From Prevotella sp. (GTDB taxonomy: Bacteria; Bacteroidota; Bacteroidia; Bacteroidales; Bacteroidaceae), in assembly GCA_022769285.1 (NCBI GenBank), contig JALEKD010000025.1, forward strand, positions 1 through 64,000: a stretch of 64,000 nt of DNA, given 5' to 3'. Shown here piece after piece: positions 1 to 9,498 of the stretch (positions within the stretch are counted from its first letter, which is position 1; each line of letters opens with the position of its first letter). Both the position numbers and the translations under genes were made by a program. A model generated the notes under the pieces. The model made no database searches and had not been told where the DNA came from. It worked only from the letters and a program-made list of their open reading frames with translations.

Positions 1-459
1 TCCCTAAGGATACTATGATTACTTGCTATGAACCACACAGGATTGATATAATCACACCTGGAGCATCTACCGTTGCTAAGTTCAAGACTATAATGACTTT
101 GAATTTGCGAGATTCCAAGCTGTCTCAAACAAAGCGTCAAGTAAACGCCTTTATATATATTGTGCCCCTTCCCACCGATTACTTTCCTGCAAGCGGTTCG
201 GCGTGGATTGTGAGGCTAAGAGCGCACTGGCTGCAGGCCGTCAGCACCATAGCGTACAGACCTAAGCCAGCTACAAGTGCCAAAGTTACAAAGAAATATC
301 AAATATAAAAAGAAAAAAACTGAAAATGTTTAACACTGCTTGCCATATTGCCTCGGAGAAAATTGCAGCGACCACCTTTGGCCTTCTAATGACCGTCTCC
401 ACGTTTATGGAAACCGTCATTTCGTGCCCAAAGGCCCGCTCTACATTCCTATAAGCCAC
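1..459. other. Left-edge region without a convincing gene
   Basis: I see no supportable coding region here. The 97-aa plus-strand ORF resembles no family I know and has no promoter-like element in front. On the minus strand a -7-like TAACTTTG lies at 281-288, and an open stretch reading LVAGLGLYAMVLTACSQC looks faintly like a lipoprotein signal, but it has no upstream ATG and ends after about 35 codons. The right part of the region contains a 21-nt repeat array, listed separately. Confidence 0.5.
371..455. repeat. Tandem array of four 21-22-nt units (family A)
   Basis: Four consecutive degenerate units begin ACCACCTTTGGCC, ACCGTCTCCACG, ACCGTCATTTCG and CCCGCTCTACAT, spaced 21, 21 and 22 nt apart. 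The first unit (CTTTGGCCTTCTAATGA) is clearly related to the array near 35.85 kb (CTTTAGCCTTCTAAAGA). The array lies just beyond the terminator-like stem after the ABC ATPase gene. The individual units are too diverged to be obvious without comparing the loci. Confidence 0.6.
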
Positions 460-492
460 AAGGCCCTGAGACGCGGATGGTCTCAGGGCCTT
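460..492 (-). terminator. Perfect 13-bp stem-loop after the ABC ATPase gene
   Basis: AAGGCCCTGAGAC and GTCTCAGGGCCTT form a perfect 13-bp stem with a 7-nt loop, about 24 nt past the stop codon of the minus-strand ABC ATPase gene. No U-tract follows on the minus strand, so it may act as a 3' end stabiliser or processing site rather than a classical intrinsic terminator. Confidence 0.6.
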
Positions 493-515
493 GTATAAGG
501 GTTATACGTAGTCTG

Positions 516-1220
516 TCACTCGTTCACTTCAAAATAGCTGTCCAATTCTTGCTCGGCACTACCCTCATGGTTGGGCAAATCTTTAACAACACGCCCATGC
601 TCCAGCAGGACAATACGAGTAGAGATGTCGATGGTGTGCTGGAGATTATGACTACTCACAAGGACAGTTGCCTGGTTTTGCTGGGCATAGTCGACCAAGA
701 GTTTCTTGAGCAATATCTGACTTGAGGGGTCAAGAAAGTTGAACGGTTCATCAAGGATAACATACTGGGGATGGCTCAGCAAGGCCGAAACGATACCCAC
801 TTTCTGCTTATTGCCCGCAGAAAAATCGCGGATATACTTTTTCTGACCCATAACCTCGCCCGCCATGAAGCGCTCGAAGAACGACAGGCGCTCAGCAATA
901 ACTTCCTTAGTAAGGCCGTTTACCTTGCCGACAAACTCGAAATACTCCTCGGGCGTAAGGAAGTCTATTAGAAAGCCCTCGTCAATATAGGCTCCTACCA
1001 ACTGTTTCCAGTCCTCGCTGGCAGCCGGATTTATACCATTAATGGTTATCTCCCCAGAGTCAGCGCTAAGCAGGTCAAGCATAAGGCGGAACAGGGTTGT
1101 CTTGCCAGCCCCGTTGTTGCCAACAAGTCCAAGGATATCCCCATCGTTAATAGTTAACTCGGGAATATCTACGGCTGTCTTGTCGCCAAACTTCTTCAGT
1201 AAGTTACTGACAGTTATCAT
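516..1220 (-). CDS. ABC transporter ATP-binding protein
   Basis: A 234-aa soluble nucleotide-binding subunit that would power an ABC-2 type exporter at the inner membrane. Visible motifs are Walker A GNNGAGKT near residue 35, signature FSAGNKQ, Walker B YVILDEPFNFLDP and the switch histidine in VLVSSHNLQ. The track ORF starts 20 codons further upstream, inside the secA stop region; MITVSNLLKKFGD is the typical family start and lies two bases past the secA stop codon, so the gene is probably cotranscribed with secA. No permease gene is adjacent (downstream is the stem-loop and gene-free sequence), so the partner is encoded elsewhere. The substrate cannot be told. Confidence 0.93.
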   Translation of the reverse strand: MITVSNLLKKFGDKTAVDIPELTINDGDILGLVGNNGAGKTTLFRLMLDLLSADSGEITINGINPAASEDWKQLVGAYIDEGFLIDFLTPEEYFEFVGKVNGLTKEVIAERLSFFERFMAGEVMGQKKYIRDFSAGNKQKVGIVSALLSHPQYVILDEPFNFLDPSSQILLKKLLVDYAQQNQATVLVSSHNLQHTIDISTRIVLLEHGRVVKDLPNHEGSAEQELDSYFEVNE

Positions 1221-1222
1221 CT

Positions 1223-4200
1223 TTATCGGATATTTCGGCCGTGACAGTTCTTGAACTTCTTGCCAGAACCGCATGGGCATGGGTCATTAGGACGGGGCAT
1301 GCGCTGGGCAACATACGGAGTATGGTTGACCTGGTCGGCACCCTCGCGTGTATCGTGCTGAGCAGCAGCCTGCTGAGCCTCATCCTCCAGGTTCTCTTTC
1401 TGCTCATTATAGCGCTGAGAGCGAGCCTCAGGGGCAGCCTCCTGAACACCTTGTTCTATCTCGGGTATCTGACCGCGCATGAGGATAGAAGCGATACGGG
1501 TGTTCATGTCATCGATCATAGAGTCCCAGAGCTTGGCACTCTCCAGCTTGAAGATAAGAAGCGGATCCTTCTGCTCATACGAAGCGTTCTGGACGCTGTG
1601 ACGAAGGTCGTCGAGCTGACGGAGGTTCTCCTTCCAGTCATCATCAATGATGCGAAGCACTACCGACTTCTCGAACTGCTTTACCACATCCTTGCCCTCG
1701 CTCTCGTAAGCGTCCTTCAGGTTGCAGGGGATGTAGAACAGCTGACGGCCATCGGTAATGGGCACATTGATACGCTCTATGCGGTCGCCCTGAGCCTCGT
1801 AGACCTGCTTGATAACAGGGTAGGCAACACTCTGAATACGGTCGGTCTTACGTTTGAACGCGGCCATTGCTTCCTGGAACGCGCGCTCAGCTAAGTCATC
1901 GGGCTTGCCAGAGAGAAATTCCTCCTCACTAAACGGGCACTCCATGGCGAGGACTTTGAGGAACTCTTCCTTGCACCCGGTATAATCATTACGCTGTACA
2001 ATGGTAACGCAGCGGTCCCAGATGACATTGGCTATATCCATACCGATACGCTCGCCCATAAGGGCATGGCGGCGCTTCTCATAAATCACGGTACGCTGTT
2101 TGTTCATCACATCGTCGTATTCGAGCAGATGCTTACGGATACCGAAGTTGTTCTCCTCGACCTTCTTCTGAGCACGCTCGATGGCACGCGACATGATAGG
2201 AGCCTCGATACGCTCGCCATCTTCAAACTTCAGACGGTCCATGACCTTGGCGATACGCTCAGCAGCAAACAGACGCATCAGCTTATCTTCCAACGAAACA
2301 TAGAAGACCGACGAACCGGGGTCGCCCTGACGGCCGGCACGACCACGAAGCTGGCGGTCTACACGACGGCTCTCGTGGCGCTCGGTACCGATGATGGCCA
2401 AGCCACCAGCAGCCTTCACCTCGGGCGACAACTTGATATCGGTACCACGACCAGCCATGTTGGTGGCGATGGTCACCGCGCCCAGGCCATTCACGCTCTG
2501 GCCTGCCTTGGCCACAATGTGGGCCTCGCGCAAGTGGTTCTTGGCATTGAGCACCTCGTGAGGTATCTTGCGCATGGTAAGCATCTTACTGAGCAACTCC
2601 GAGATTTCTACCGAAGTTGTACCCACCAGACAGGGGCGTCCTGCATTACGCATAGCCTCAATCTCCTGGATAACCGCACGATATTTCTCACGGTTGGTCT
2701 TATACAGACGGTCATCCATATCGATACGGGCCACAGGTTTGTTGGTAGGTATCTCGACCACGTCCAACTTGTAAATGTCCCAGAACTCGCCAGCCTCAGT
2801 CGAAGCCGTACCTGTCATACCCGACAGCTTATGATACATACGGAAGTAGTTCTGCAAGGTAATGGTGGCGAATGTCTGAGTGGCAGCCTCAACATGAACG
2901 TGCTCCTTGGCCTCTACAGCCTGATGCAGCCCATCGCTCCAGCGACGTCCCTCCATGATGCGGCCCGTCTGCTCATCTACAATCTTAACTTCGCCATTGA
3001 TAACGACATACTCGTCATCCTTATTAAACATGGTGTAAGCCTTCAAGAGCTGCTGTAGCGTATGAACGCGCTCACTCTGCACGCCATAGTGAGCCATCAG
3101 TTCGTCTTTCTTATCTACCCGTTCCTGGTCTGTCAGTTCCTTGTCACTCTCCAGGGCCGACAGCTCCGAGGCTATATCGGGCAGCACGAACAACTGGTCA
3201 TCGTGAACCTGCTGGGCCAACCATGCGGTTCCCTTGTCTGTCAGGTCGGCGCTATTCAGCTTCTCGTCCACCACAAAGTACAGCGGGGCTATAGCCTCGG
3301 GCATACGACGATTGTTGTTCTCCATATAGGTCTCCTCCGTGCGCTGCAGCCCAGACTTAATGCCGTCTTCTGACAGGTACTTGATAAGTGCCTTGTTCTT
3401 AGGAAGGGCTTTGTAAGAACGGAAGAGCGAGAGAAAGCCCTCCGTGCGAAGTTCCTGAGCCTTCTTAGCGTCCGGCTCATTCTGCGCAGCCGTTATTTTC
3501 TGTCGGGCCTCGGCCAGCAGCTCGGTAGCCTGCTTGCGCTGAACCTCATAGAGTCGCTCTACCAATGGCTGGTACTGCTCGAACATCTGGTCGTCTCCCT
3601 TGGGCGTAGGACCTGATATAATCAGAGGTGTACGGGCATCGTCTATCAATACCGAGTCGACCTCGTCGACTATCGCGTAGTTATGGCTGCGCTGAACCAG
3701 GTCTGCGGGAGATATGGCCATATTGTCGCGCAGATAGTCGAAACCAAACTCATTGTTGGTTCCAAAGGTTATATCTGCCTGATAAGCCTTGCGACGAGCC
3801 TCAGAGTTGGGCTGATGCTTATCGATACAGTCTACACTCAAGCCGTTGAACATATAGAGTGGGCCCATCCACTCAGAGTCACGCTTGGCCAGATAGTCGT
3901 TCACTGTCACCATGTGTACACCGTTACCGGTAAGTGCGTTAAGAAAAACAGGCAACGTGGCCACCAGGGTCTTACCCTCACCAGTTGCCATCTCGGCTAT
4001 CTTACCCTGGTGAAGAGCAATACCACCAAACAACTGTACATCGTAGTGTACCATGTCCCACTTTATCTTATTGCCACCGGCTGTCCACTCATTATGGTAT
4101 ATCGCCTTGTCGCCATCGATGGTGATAAAGTCATTGGCAGGGTTGGCGGCAAGTTCGCGGTCAAAGTCGTTGGCCGTAACCACAGTCTCCTCATTCTCAG

Positions 4201-4564
4201 CGAAACGGCGGGCGGTGTCTTTCACGATACTGAAAGCTACCGGCATCACCTCGTTCAGTGCCTTCTCATACTTTTCGAGCGCATCCTTTTCCAGGCTGTC
4301 TATCTTGTTGAATATCTTCTCACGCTCGTCTATCGGGGTGTTCTCGATGGTAGCTTTCAGATTGGCTATTTCTTCTTTCTCTGCCTTAGCAGAGTCCTGT
4401 ACATATTTCTGGATTTCCTTGGTTTTAGCACGCAGCTCATCATTGCTTAGAGCCTTGATGGCTGGATATGCCTCTTTTACCTTTTCAACTAAAGGTTGTA
4501 TCAGCTTCATGTCACGGGTTGACTTATCGCCAAAGAGTGACTTGAGTAATTTATTGAAGTTCAT
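1223..4564 (-). CDS. secA: Preprotein translocase ATPase SecA
   Basis: SecA drives proteins through the SecYEG channel by ATP hydrolysis. The 1113-aa product has Walker [15 protein letters not shown], the DEVDSVLID helicase box, the preprotein cross-linking region, the second RecA-like domain ([20 protein letters not shown]) and the C-terminal zinc motif [13 protein letters not shown] that binds SecB and lipids. It is over 200 residues longer than E. coli SecA, mainly because of a Lys/Glu-rich insertion after [12 protein letters not shown]. That insertion is normal for Bacteroidota. The start [12 protein letters not shown] is the usual one. A -7 element TAACTTTG lies 38 bp upstream. The gene lies between the phosphatase-fold gene upstream and the ABC ATPase gene downstream. 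Confidence 0.98.
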   Translation of the reverse strand: MNFNKLLKSLFGDKSTRDMKLIQPLVEKVKEAYPAIKALSNDELRAKTKEIQKYVQDSAKAEKEEIANLKATIENTPIDEREKIFNKIDSLEKDALEKYEKALNEVMPVAFSIVKDTARRFAENEETVVTANDFDRELAANPANDFITIDGDKAIYHNEWTAGGNKIKWDMVHYDVQLFGGIALHQGKIAEMATGEGKTLVATLPVFLNALTGNGVHMVTVNDYLAKRDSEWMGPLYMFNGLSVDCIDKHQPNSEARRKAYQADITFGTNNEFGFDYLRDNMAISPADLVQRSHNYAIVDEVDSVLIDDARTPLIISGPTPKGDDQMFEQYQPLVERLYEVQRKQATELLAEARQKITAAQNEPDAKKAQELRTEGFLSLFRSYKALPKNKALIKYLSEDGIKSGLQRTEETYMENNNRRMPEAIAPLYFVVDEKLNSADLTDKGTAWLAQQVHDDQLFVLPDIASELSALESDKELTDQERVDKKDELMAHYGVQSERVHTLQQLLKAYTMFNKDDEYVVINGEVKIVDEQTGRIMEGRRWSDGLHQAVEAKEHVHVEAATQTFATITLQNYFRMYHKLSGMTGTASTEAGEFWDIYKLDVVEIPTNKPVARIDMDDRLYKTNREKYRAVIQEIEAMRNAGRPCLVGTTSVEISELLSKMLTMRKIPHEVLNAKNHLREAHIVAKAGQSVNGLGAVTIATNMAGRGTDIKLSPEVKAAGGLAIIGTERHESRRVDRQLRGRAGRQGDPGSSVFYVSLEDKLMRLFAAERIAKVMDRLKFEDGERIEAPIMSRAIERAQKKVEENNFGIRKHLLEYDDVMNKQRTVIYEKRRHALMGERIGMDIANVIWDRCVTIVQRNDYTGCKEEFLKVLAMECPFSEEEFLSGKPDDLAERAFQEAMAAFKRKTDRIQSVAYPVIKQVYEAQGDRIERINVPITDGRQLFYIPCNLKDAYESEGKDVVKQFEKSVVLRIIDDDWKENLRQLDDLRHSVQNASYEQKDPLLIFKLESAKLWDSMIDDMNTRIASILMRGQIPEIEQGVQEAAPEARSQRYNEQKENLEDEAQQAAAQHDTREGADQVNHTPYVAQRMPRPNDPCPCGSGKKFKNCHGRNIR

Positions 4565-4601
4565 TGTTTATATATTTTTTATTTTTCCCATTATCAGAAT
4601 G

Positions 4602-4609
4602 CAAAGTTA
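4602..4609 (-). promoter_or_regulatory. -7 element of the secA promoter
   Basis: TAACTTTG followed by C on the minus strand matches the Bacteroidetes -7 consensus TAnnTTTG, 38 bp before the secA ATG. No TTTG lies at the ideal distance upstream, only a weak ATTG 14 nt away, so the -33 box is not assigned. Confidence 0.5.
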
Positions 4610-4827
4610 CGAATATTTTTCCACAATTTCGCACGATGCCGTTGTAATTAATTCGCTCAATGGAAGTTAGCCCATTCATACCGCCATCGACATTACCGGC
4701 AGAAACACTATCACCACGTCGCCCACGAGGGCTTGCGGCAACACCGCAGCCACTCCGAACGACGAGGCCGAGCTCATGGGTACGCTCCCACTATCTGCCC
4801 GACGACCAGAAACGGTTATCGGACTTA

Positions 4828-6231
4828 TCAGAACAGCGGTTCGGCCTTGCAAGCATTAGGGGCGCGGATACGGATAGCCTTGGCTATGGTAGGGGCTATA
4901 CGCTCTACGGTTACCGGCGAGTTAATATGTTCTGCCTTGGCGCCTGCGCCATAGAAAATAATAGGAAAGGGGACAAACGAAGAGCGGCTGGTGTACTTCT
5001 CCTGATTGTCTTCATTATATAATTGCCATCCCGAAGCCACCTCGACGATGATGTCGCCACTCACGGCAGGGTGGTGGCCGTTGCGGAGTTTGCGGACATC
5101 GGCATTGCCACTCAGCAGGCGGTCGGTAGTGTACACATCGCGGACACCTGAGTTCTGGATTAAGAACTCCTGGCAACGCCCCAGCACCTCGCTCAGGCTG
5201 AGCCGTTTCTGCTCAATCAACTTGTGATTAAGGTAGATCTCGTTATGAAAACAGGTCTCCACATATTTACCCTGCCCGTACACAGCACCTAAATAAATAT
5301 TGAGGAGGTTGGCCGTACGGTTAATATAGAAGGTACCAGTGGGTATCCGATATTTGGAATAGTCTACGTTCTCCTCATCCGTGTACCCCGTACTGGTTAC
5401 CATAAAGAGCACGTTCTGCTTGCCCACCAGCTTTTCGATATTCCCTATCAGACTGGCCAGCAGGGCATCCAACTTGGTGTACACGCCCTCCATGTCCGTC
5501 TGCCAGTTGGTGGCATTACGGCCTTTGGCAGAAAGTGTTACGGCCAGATAGTCTGTGTAGGCGTCGCGCCCCAAAGCATTCTCGGTAACACAAGCCTCGG
5601 CAGCATGGGCCACAGCCAGATTCTTGGTGCGGTCATCGGTCGCCCGCTGCGAATATACGGCATTGTAGGCTTCCAGCCATTTCCTGACCTTAGCCGGATA
5701 GTAGTCCGTGGTGGTCAGCGTACCCTTTTTATCATCTATCCATACGGCACCATCGGCCGCATGGCCTGCCGACAGCACGGCCGCATCGCGGGCCGGTGCC
5801 AAGGCATATACCAAGGAAGAGCCATTGGTGGCTACCTTCAGCTCATCGCCTATGGTCGATGTGGAGAGCCGCCCTGGCGATGTACTGTACTTTGCGTCGT
5901 CTACGCAGAACACTGGTCGTAGCGAACTGCGGTCCAGCCACTGTGTGCCGACGATGTTATTATAGTAAGGTGTAGTACCGGTGCTTACAGAGGCCACTGC
6001 CGAAGCCCTGTCTATCGGGGCAAAATCATAGCTTGCCGCCTCGTAGACCCTGCCTTCTGAAAGCAATTTCTTAAAACCGTTCTGCCCATATAGCGGAGAG
6101 AACGCCTCGATATAGTCTGTGCGCAACTGGTCGATGGTGATATTCACCACAAGCTTAGGAGCGGGTTGTAGCGACTGGCCATAACCCGATGCTGTCATTG
6201 CGAGCAGTATCGCCGTAAAACATCTATTCAT
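4828..6231 (-). CDS. Degenerate alkaline-phosphatase-superfamily protein (PafA-like fold), probably exported
   Basis: A 467-aa protein with an N-terminal signal peptide (MNRCFTAILLAMTASGYGQ) and the overall order of the PafA/nucleotide pyrophosphatase fold: the first strand with a metal-ligand-like Asp (ITIDQLRTDYIEAF), the AGHAADGAVWIDD segment, and the HHPAVSGDIIVEV segment near the C-terminus. Several catalytic sites look lost. The Thr/Ser nucleophile region reads PIDRASAVASVSTG; the usual SSTDxxGH ligand motif reads LSAKGRNATNW; the usual ADHG motif reads VTSTGYTDEE; and the late His ligands are absent (YTSRSSFVPFP). I infer a pseudo-enzyme with a binding or scaffolding role. Its start overlaps the stop of the lnb-like gene (ATGA), so the two are translationally coupled, and secA follows. 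Confidence 0.8.
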   Translation of the reverse strand: MNRCFTAILLAMTASGYGQSLQPAPKLVVNITIDQLRTDYIEAFSPLYGQNGFKKLLSEGRVYEAASYDFAPIDRASAVASVSTGTTPYYNNIVGTQWLDRSSLRPVFCVDDAKYSTSPGRLSTSTIGDELKVATNGSSLVYALAPARDAAVLSAGHAADGAVWIDDKKGTLTTTDYYPAKVRKWLEAYNAVYSQRATDDRTKNLAVAHAAEACVTENALGRDAYTDYLAVTLSAKGRNATNWQTDMEGVYTKLDALLASLIGNIEKLVGKQNVLFMVTSTGYTDEENVDYSKYRIPTGTFYINRTANLLNIYLGAVYGQGKYVETCFHNEIYLNHKLIEQKRLSLSEVLGRCQEFLIQNSGVRDVYTTDRLLSGNADVRKLRNGHHPAVSGDIIVEVASGWQLYNEDNQEKYTSRSSFVPFPIIFYGAGAKAEHINSPVTVERIAPTIAKAIRIRAPNACKAEPLF

Positions 6232-7436
6232 ATCACTCTTTTTCGTTTACACCAGTGATGTAGCACCATCAACCTTAACAGCAAAGATAATGCCACAATA
6301 TATATCGAGCAATCATAATGCTGCCAAATACCCAAGAAAAGCGACAATCCTAACAGGGTCTGTAACACATACAGTCCCTTGCCCCATTTGTGTTTCCGCA
6401 GATTGCGCAGAGCGGACCACAGGACTATCAGCGACCACGGGCAGAGGCAAAATATCTGAAAATTAAGACTTACCGTTGGATGTTGCGAGAATATCATCAG
6501 CACCAGGATTAATCCGGCTACCCCATCAGCCAACAGCCACAATCCGTCAAACACCCAGTATATCTTATGCGTATAATATTCTGCCAACGACACCACCAGC
6601 ACTACTGCCAGCAACAGCAGCGAGCACCCCAAGGGTGTCAGTCCGCAGCCACCGTCGGACACCGCAGCCCCCGGCTGATAGAGCATCTCGCTCCGCGAAA
6701 CCAGGGGTACCAGTCGACCCGTTGGGAGAATGATTTTCGCCCCGGCGAAACTCTTGCGCAGGCTGTCTGGCAGAAACTGCCTGTCACGGGTGGTCACTTC
6801 GCGGTCGGCCTTAACGCCCAACAGCAGATCGTTGCCCAAGCGGCACCAGGGCGAGTTCTCATTCCACTCGTGTATCATGCTCCGGTAAGTTATACCGGCA
6901 TTACTCGGCGCCGGAAACTCCACCTTATTATATATATGGTCTATTATCAAGTCGCGGGCCTTGGTCGTACAGTTGTTATAGAAGAAGTTATACCGGTAGG
7001 TGCGGTTCTCCTCCCTGTAGTTGTCCTGCAGGGCGGTACGGATGGCAAGCCTGTCCGCTGCCGAGAGGTTCAGCGTCTGCTGATAGACCCATCTCCCTTC
7101 TGCCTCATACTCTGCCATAAAGTCCCTGAAGGGTATGATACCCATCTTGTAATCAGTGATACCGAAGACGAAACGTAATATAAAAAAACGCTGACGAAAG
7201 GAGAACATGCCGTAGTTGACCACCCAATCCTCGCCCGTACGGCGGTCGTTGTAGCGCAGGGCCGTATGGCCATAAAGCGAATAGACCTCGTGGCCGGGGC
7301 CACAGGTAAGCAGACTTATTTCCACCGAGTCAACCTCCGGAATACTCACCCCCTCTTCCGCCTTGACCGACGCACATGTTAAAGACAGTAAAATAGCCCA
7401 AAGTGATACTCTAAAAAGTATATTAAAATGTTTCAC
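6228..7436 (-). CDS. lnb: Lnb-type (DUF4105) lipoprotein N-acyltransferase-like membrane protein
   Basis: A 402-aa protein with a signal peptide, a periplasmic DUF4105 domain (about residues 30-230) and a C-terminal block of several hydrophobic helices (from about residue 265). DUF4105 is now called the Lnb N-terminal periplasmic domain, after the Bacteroides enzyme that N-acylates lipoproteins in place of Lnt. The candidate catalytic residues are visible: His in SLYGHTALRYND and Cys in FFYNNCTTKARD. Enzyme activity is inferred from the family; Bacteroidota can carry more than one DUF4105 paralogue, so the symbol is tentative. It is the first gene of a minus-strand group with the phosphatase-fold gene and secA, and is divergent from the outer-membrane protein gene. 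Confidence 0.82.
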   Translation of the reverse strand: MKHFNILFRVSLWAILLSLTCASVKAEEGVSIPEVDSVEISLLTCGPGHEVYSLYGHTALRYNDRRTGEDWVVNYGMFSFRQRFFILRFVFGITDYKMGIIPFRDFMAEYEAEGRWVYQQTLNLSAADRLAIRTALQDNYREENRTYRYNFFYNNCTTKARDLIIDHIYNKVEFPAPSNAGITYRSMIHEWNENSPWCRLGNDLLLGVKADREVTTRDRQFLPDSLRKSFAGAKIILPTGRLVPLVSRSEMLYQPGAAVSDGGCGLTPLGCSLLLLAVVLVVSLAEYYTHKIYWVFDGLWLLADGVAGLILVLMIFSQHPTVSLNFQIFCLCPWSLIVLWSALRNLRKHKWGKGLYVLQTLLGLSLFLGIWQHYDCSIYIVALSLLLRLMVLHHWCKRKRVI

Positions 7437-7526
7437 GATGCAAAAATAGTTTGTTTTTTTGGATTTTTCGTTCTGTCGTTTCGTTTTTTTTCAATAATTT
7501 TGCATGCTATATAGATTATCATTATA

Positions 7527-8822
7527 ATGAAAAGAGCACTTTTGAGCGTTGCCCTCTTTGTTTGGGCAACTATAAGCATAATGGCACAGAGTGGAACCAA
7601 CTCTCCCTACAGCCAGTTTGGCTTAGGCTTACTTGCCGATCAGTCAAGCGGTTTCAGCCGCGGCATGAACGGTCTGGGTATAGGTTTCCGCGAGCACAAC
7701 CAGGTTAACTACCTCAACCCTGCCTCTTACTCGGCCATTGACTCCCTTTCTTTCATTTTTGATACTGGTTTGTCTGGGCAGATTACAAACTTCAACGAGA
7801 ACGGCCAGAAGCGCAATGCCAATAATGCCGACCTCGACTATGTGATAGCTGGTTTCCGCGCTTTCCGCCATTTCGGCATCGGCTTCGGTCTGCTGCCCTT
7901 TACCACTGTAGGCTACAACTACGGTACCACCTCTTACGTCGGCAACACTCAGACTACCCTGTCTTCCAACACCTATTCAGGTAGCGGAGGTGTGCATCAG
8001 GCGTTCATCGGAGCTGGCTGGGAGCCTTTCAGGGGGCTGTCCATCGGTGCCAACTTCTCTTACCTTTGGGGCGACTACAGCCGCAGCCTGGTCAATAGTT
8101 ATAGCGACAGCTATGCCAATACCATTTCGCGTTACTATTCAGCCGATATACGCAGCTACAAACTGGACTTTGGCATCCAGGGAACCCTGCCACTTAGCAA
8201 GAAAGACCTACTGACGGTCGCTGTAACCTACAGCCCCGGCCATAAATTAAATGCCGACCCTGAGTGTCTGGTCATCAAGACCAACTCGCAGGAAAGCAAG
8301 CCCGACACACTCCCCCCCTTGCGTATAGCCAATGGCCTGGCTATCCCCGACATGTTTGGCTATAGCCTTACCTATAACCACAACAACCAGTGGAAGGTGG
8401 GTGTAGACTATACTTTACAGAAATGGGCGTCGGTAGACTTTCCCGAGTTCTCGTCTGTCGACGGCGAGCCCCAGTTTACCCTGCAGCGCGTGCTCAAAGA
8501 CCGTCACAAGATTACCTTAGGTGGCGAATACTGCCGCGAGGAGGCAGGGCGTAGTTTCTTCCGCCGGCTCAAGTACCGTGCCGGTGTTTCGTATGCCACC
8601 CCCTATGTTACTGTCAACGGCCAGGATGGCCCCAAGGAGATCAGTGCCAGCATGGGCTTCGGCATCCCCATCGTTAATGCCTATAACAACCGCTCATACC
8701 TCAACATCAGCGGACAGTGGGTACGTTCTTCGGCCCCTGGCTTTATCAAGGAGAATATTTTCCGCATCAATATCGGCCTGGTATTCAACGAGCGCTGGTT
8801 TGCTAAGTGGAAAGTAGATTAA
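7527..8822 (+). CDS. Outer-membrane beta-barrel protein (uncharacterised)
   Basis: A 431-aa product with a clear signal peptide (MKRALLSVALFVWATISIMAQ) followed by TNSPYSQFGLGLL, a start seen in many Bacteroidota outer-membrane proteins. The rest alternates aromatic and glycine-rich strands (LDYVIAGFRAFRHFGIGFGLLP, SIGANFSYLWGDYS, YKLDFGIQGTLPL) and ends in strand-like INIGLVFNERWFAKWK, which fits a FadL-like or related barrel. A -7-like TAATTTTG lies at 7495-7502. The next gene, lptC, begins inside its last codons, which ties it to outer-membrane assembly. The substrate or function is unknown. Confidence 0.8.
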   Translation: MKRALLSVALFVWATISIMAQSGTNSPYSQFGLGLLADQSSGFSRGMNGLGIGFREHNQVNYLNPASYSAIDSLSFIFDTGLSGQITNFNENGQKRNANNADLDYVIAGFRAFRHFGIGFGLLPFTTVGYNYGTTSYVGNTQTTLSSNTYSGSGGVHQAFIGAGWEPFRGLSIGANFSYLWGDYSRSLVNSYSDSYANTISRYYSADIRSYKLDFGIQGTLPLSKKDLLTVAVTYSPGHKLNADPECLVIKTNSQESKPDTLPPLRIANGLAIPDMFGYSLTYNHNNQWKVGVDYTLQKWASVDFPEFSSVDGEPQFTLQRVLKDRHKITLGGEYCREEAGRSFFRRLKYRAGVSYATPYVTVNGQDGPKEISASMGFGIPIVNAYNNRSYLNISGQWVRSSAPGFIKENIFRINIGLVFNERWFAKWKVD

Positions 8823-9496
8823 CCCAGGCTACATCACTATCGGTTTTGAGACACGCTGTCCTTATCTCCATACTTGCAGTCGTCCTTATCTCTTCCTGTC
8901 AAGAGCAGCAAGAGCACACTGCGCCAGCCATCAATCCCCGCGATTCCGTCGCGATGATGGTTTCGTATGGTGTCAACACCCTTATCTCTGACTCGGGTGT
9001 CATCAAGTACCGCATTGTCACCGAGCGGTGGGAAATCAACCAGAACCGGCATCCTTCCCGCTGGATTTTTGACAAGGCCCTCTTCTTGGAGCAGTTTGAC
9101 GAGAAGTTCCACGTACAGTCCTACATCCAGTGCGACACCGCCTACTACTTTGACGAGAGCCGCGTATGGGAACTACGTGGCCGTGTACGCATACTCACCA
9201 AGGACGGCCTGCGCTTTTCAAGCGAGCAACTCTTCTGGGATGAGAATAAGCACGAGCTGTACTCCCATGTATTCTCCAAACTCATTACCCCTGAGCGCGA
9301 AATCCAGGGCAGCTACTTCCGTAGCGATGAGAAGATGACCAAGTACTTCATTTCTAACAGCAAGGGTTCCTTTGAGAAAGGCGACTTCGGCAGCGACGAC
9401 GACACTCTGCGCACCGCACCCGACACCGTCAAGAGCCAGCTGCGCCCGGCGCCCATGCCTCAGCCCCGTAACACCTCAATACCTCTTACGCATTAG
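8807..9496 (+). CDS. lptC: LPS export protein LptC (predicted lipoprotein)
   Basis: LptC links the LptBFG transporter in the inner membrane to the LptA bridge that carries lipopolysaccharide outward. The 229-aa product has a signal sequence ending in a lipobox-like LISSC, then the LptC core with repeated beta-strands (QCDTAYYFDESRVWELRGRV, LFWDENKHELYS, IQGSYFRSDEKMTKY). There is no ATG; the track start is a GTG overlapping the upstream gene by 16 nt, and a TTG at 8846 would leave a standard signal peptide (LRHAVLISILAVVLISSC). Coupling to the barrel gene upstream and a 2-nt gap to the next gene indicate an operon. Confidence 0.88.
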   Translation: MESRLTQATSLSVLRHAVLISILAVVLISSCQEQQEHTAPAINPRDSVAMMVSYGVNTLISDSGVIKYRIVTERWEINQNRHPSRWIFDKALFLEQFDEKFHVQSYIQCDTAYYFDESRVWELRGRVRILTKDGLRFSSEQLFWDENKHELYSHVFSKLITPEREIQGSYFRSDEKMTKYFISNSKGSFEKGDFGSDDDTLRTAPDTVKSQLRPAPMPQPRNTSIPLTH

Positions 9497-9498
9497 TT

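Noticed and set aside
185-300. Minus-strand lipoprotein-like reading LVAGLGLYAMVLTACSQC near the left edge
   Set aside because: No ATG or convincing GTG/TTG start with leader, very short, and an in-frame stop immediately upstream.
371-455. CRISPR-like appearance of the short repeat arrays
   Set aside because: The units are adjacent without spacers and diverged from each other, and no cas genes are present.
2066-3058. 330-aa plus-strand ORF inside secA
   Set aside because: It is an antisense shadow of a well-conserved secA coding region, with no family resemblance. The same applies to the long antisense ORFs in sdaA, GH3, feoB, cls and sprA.
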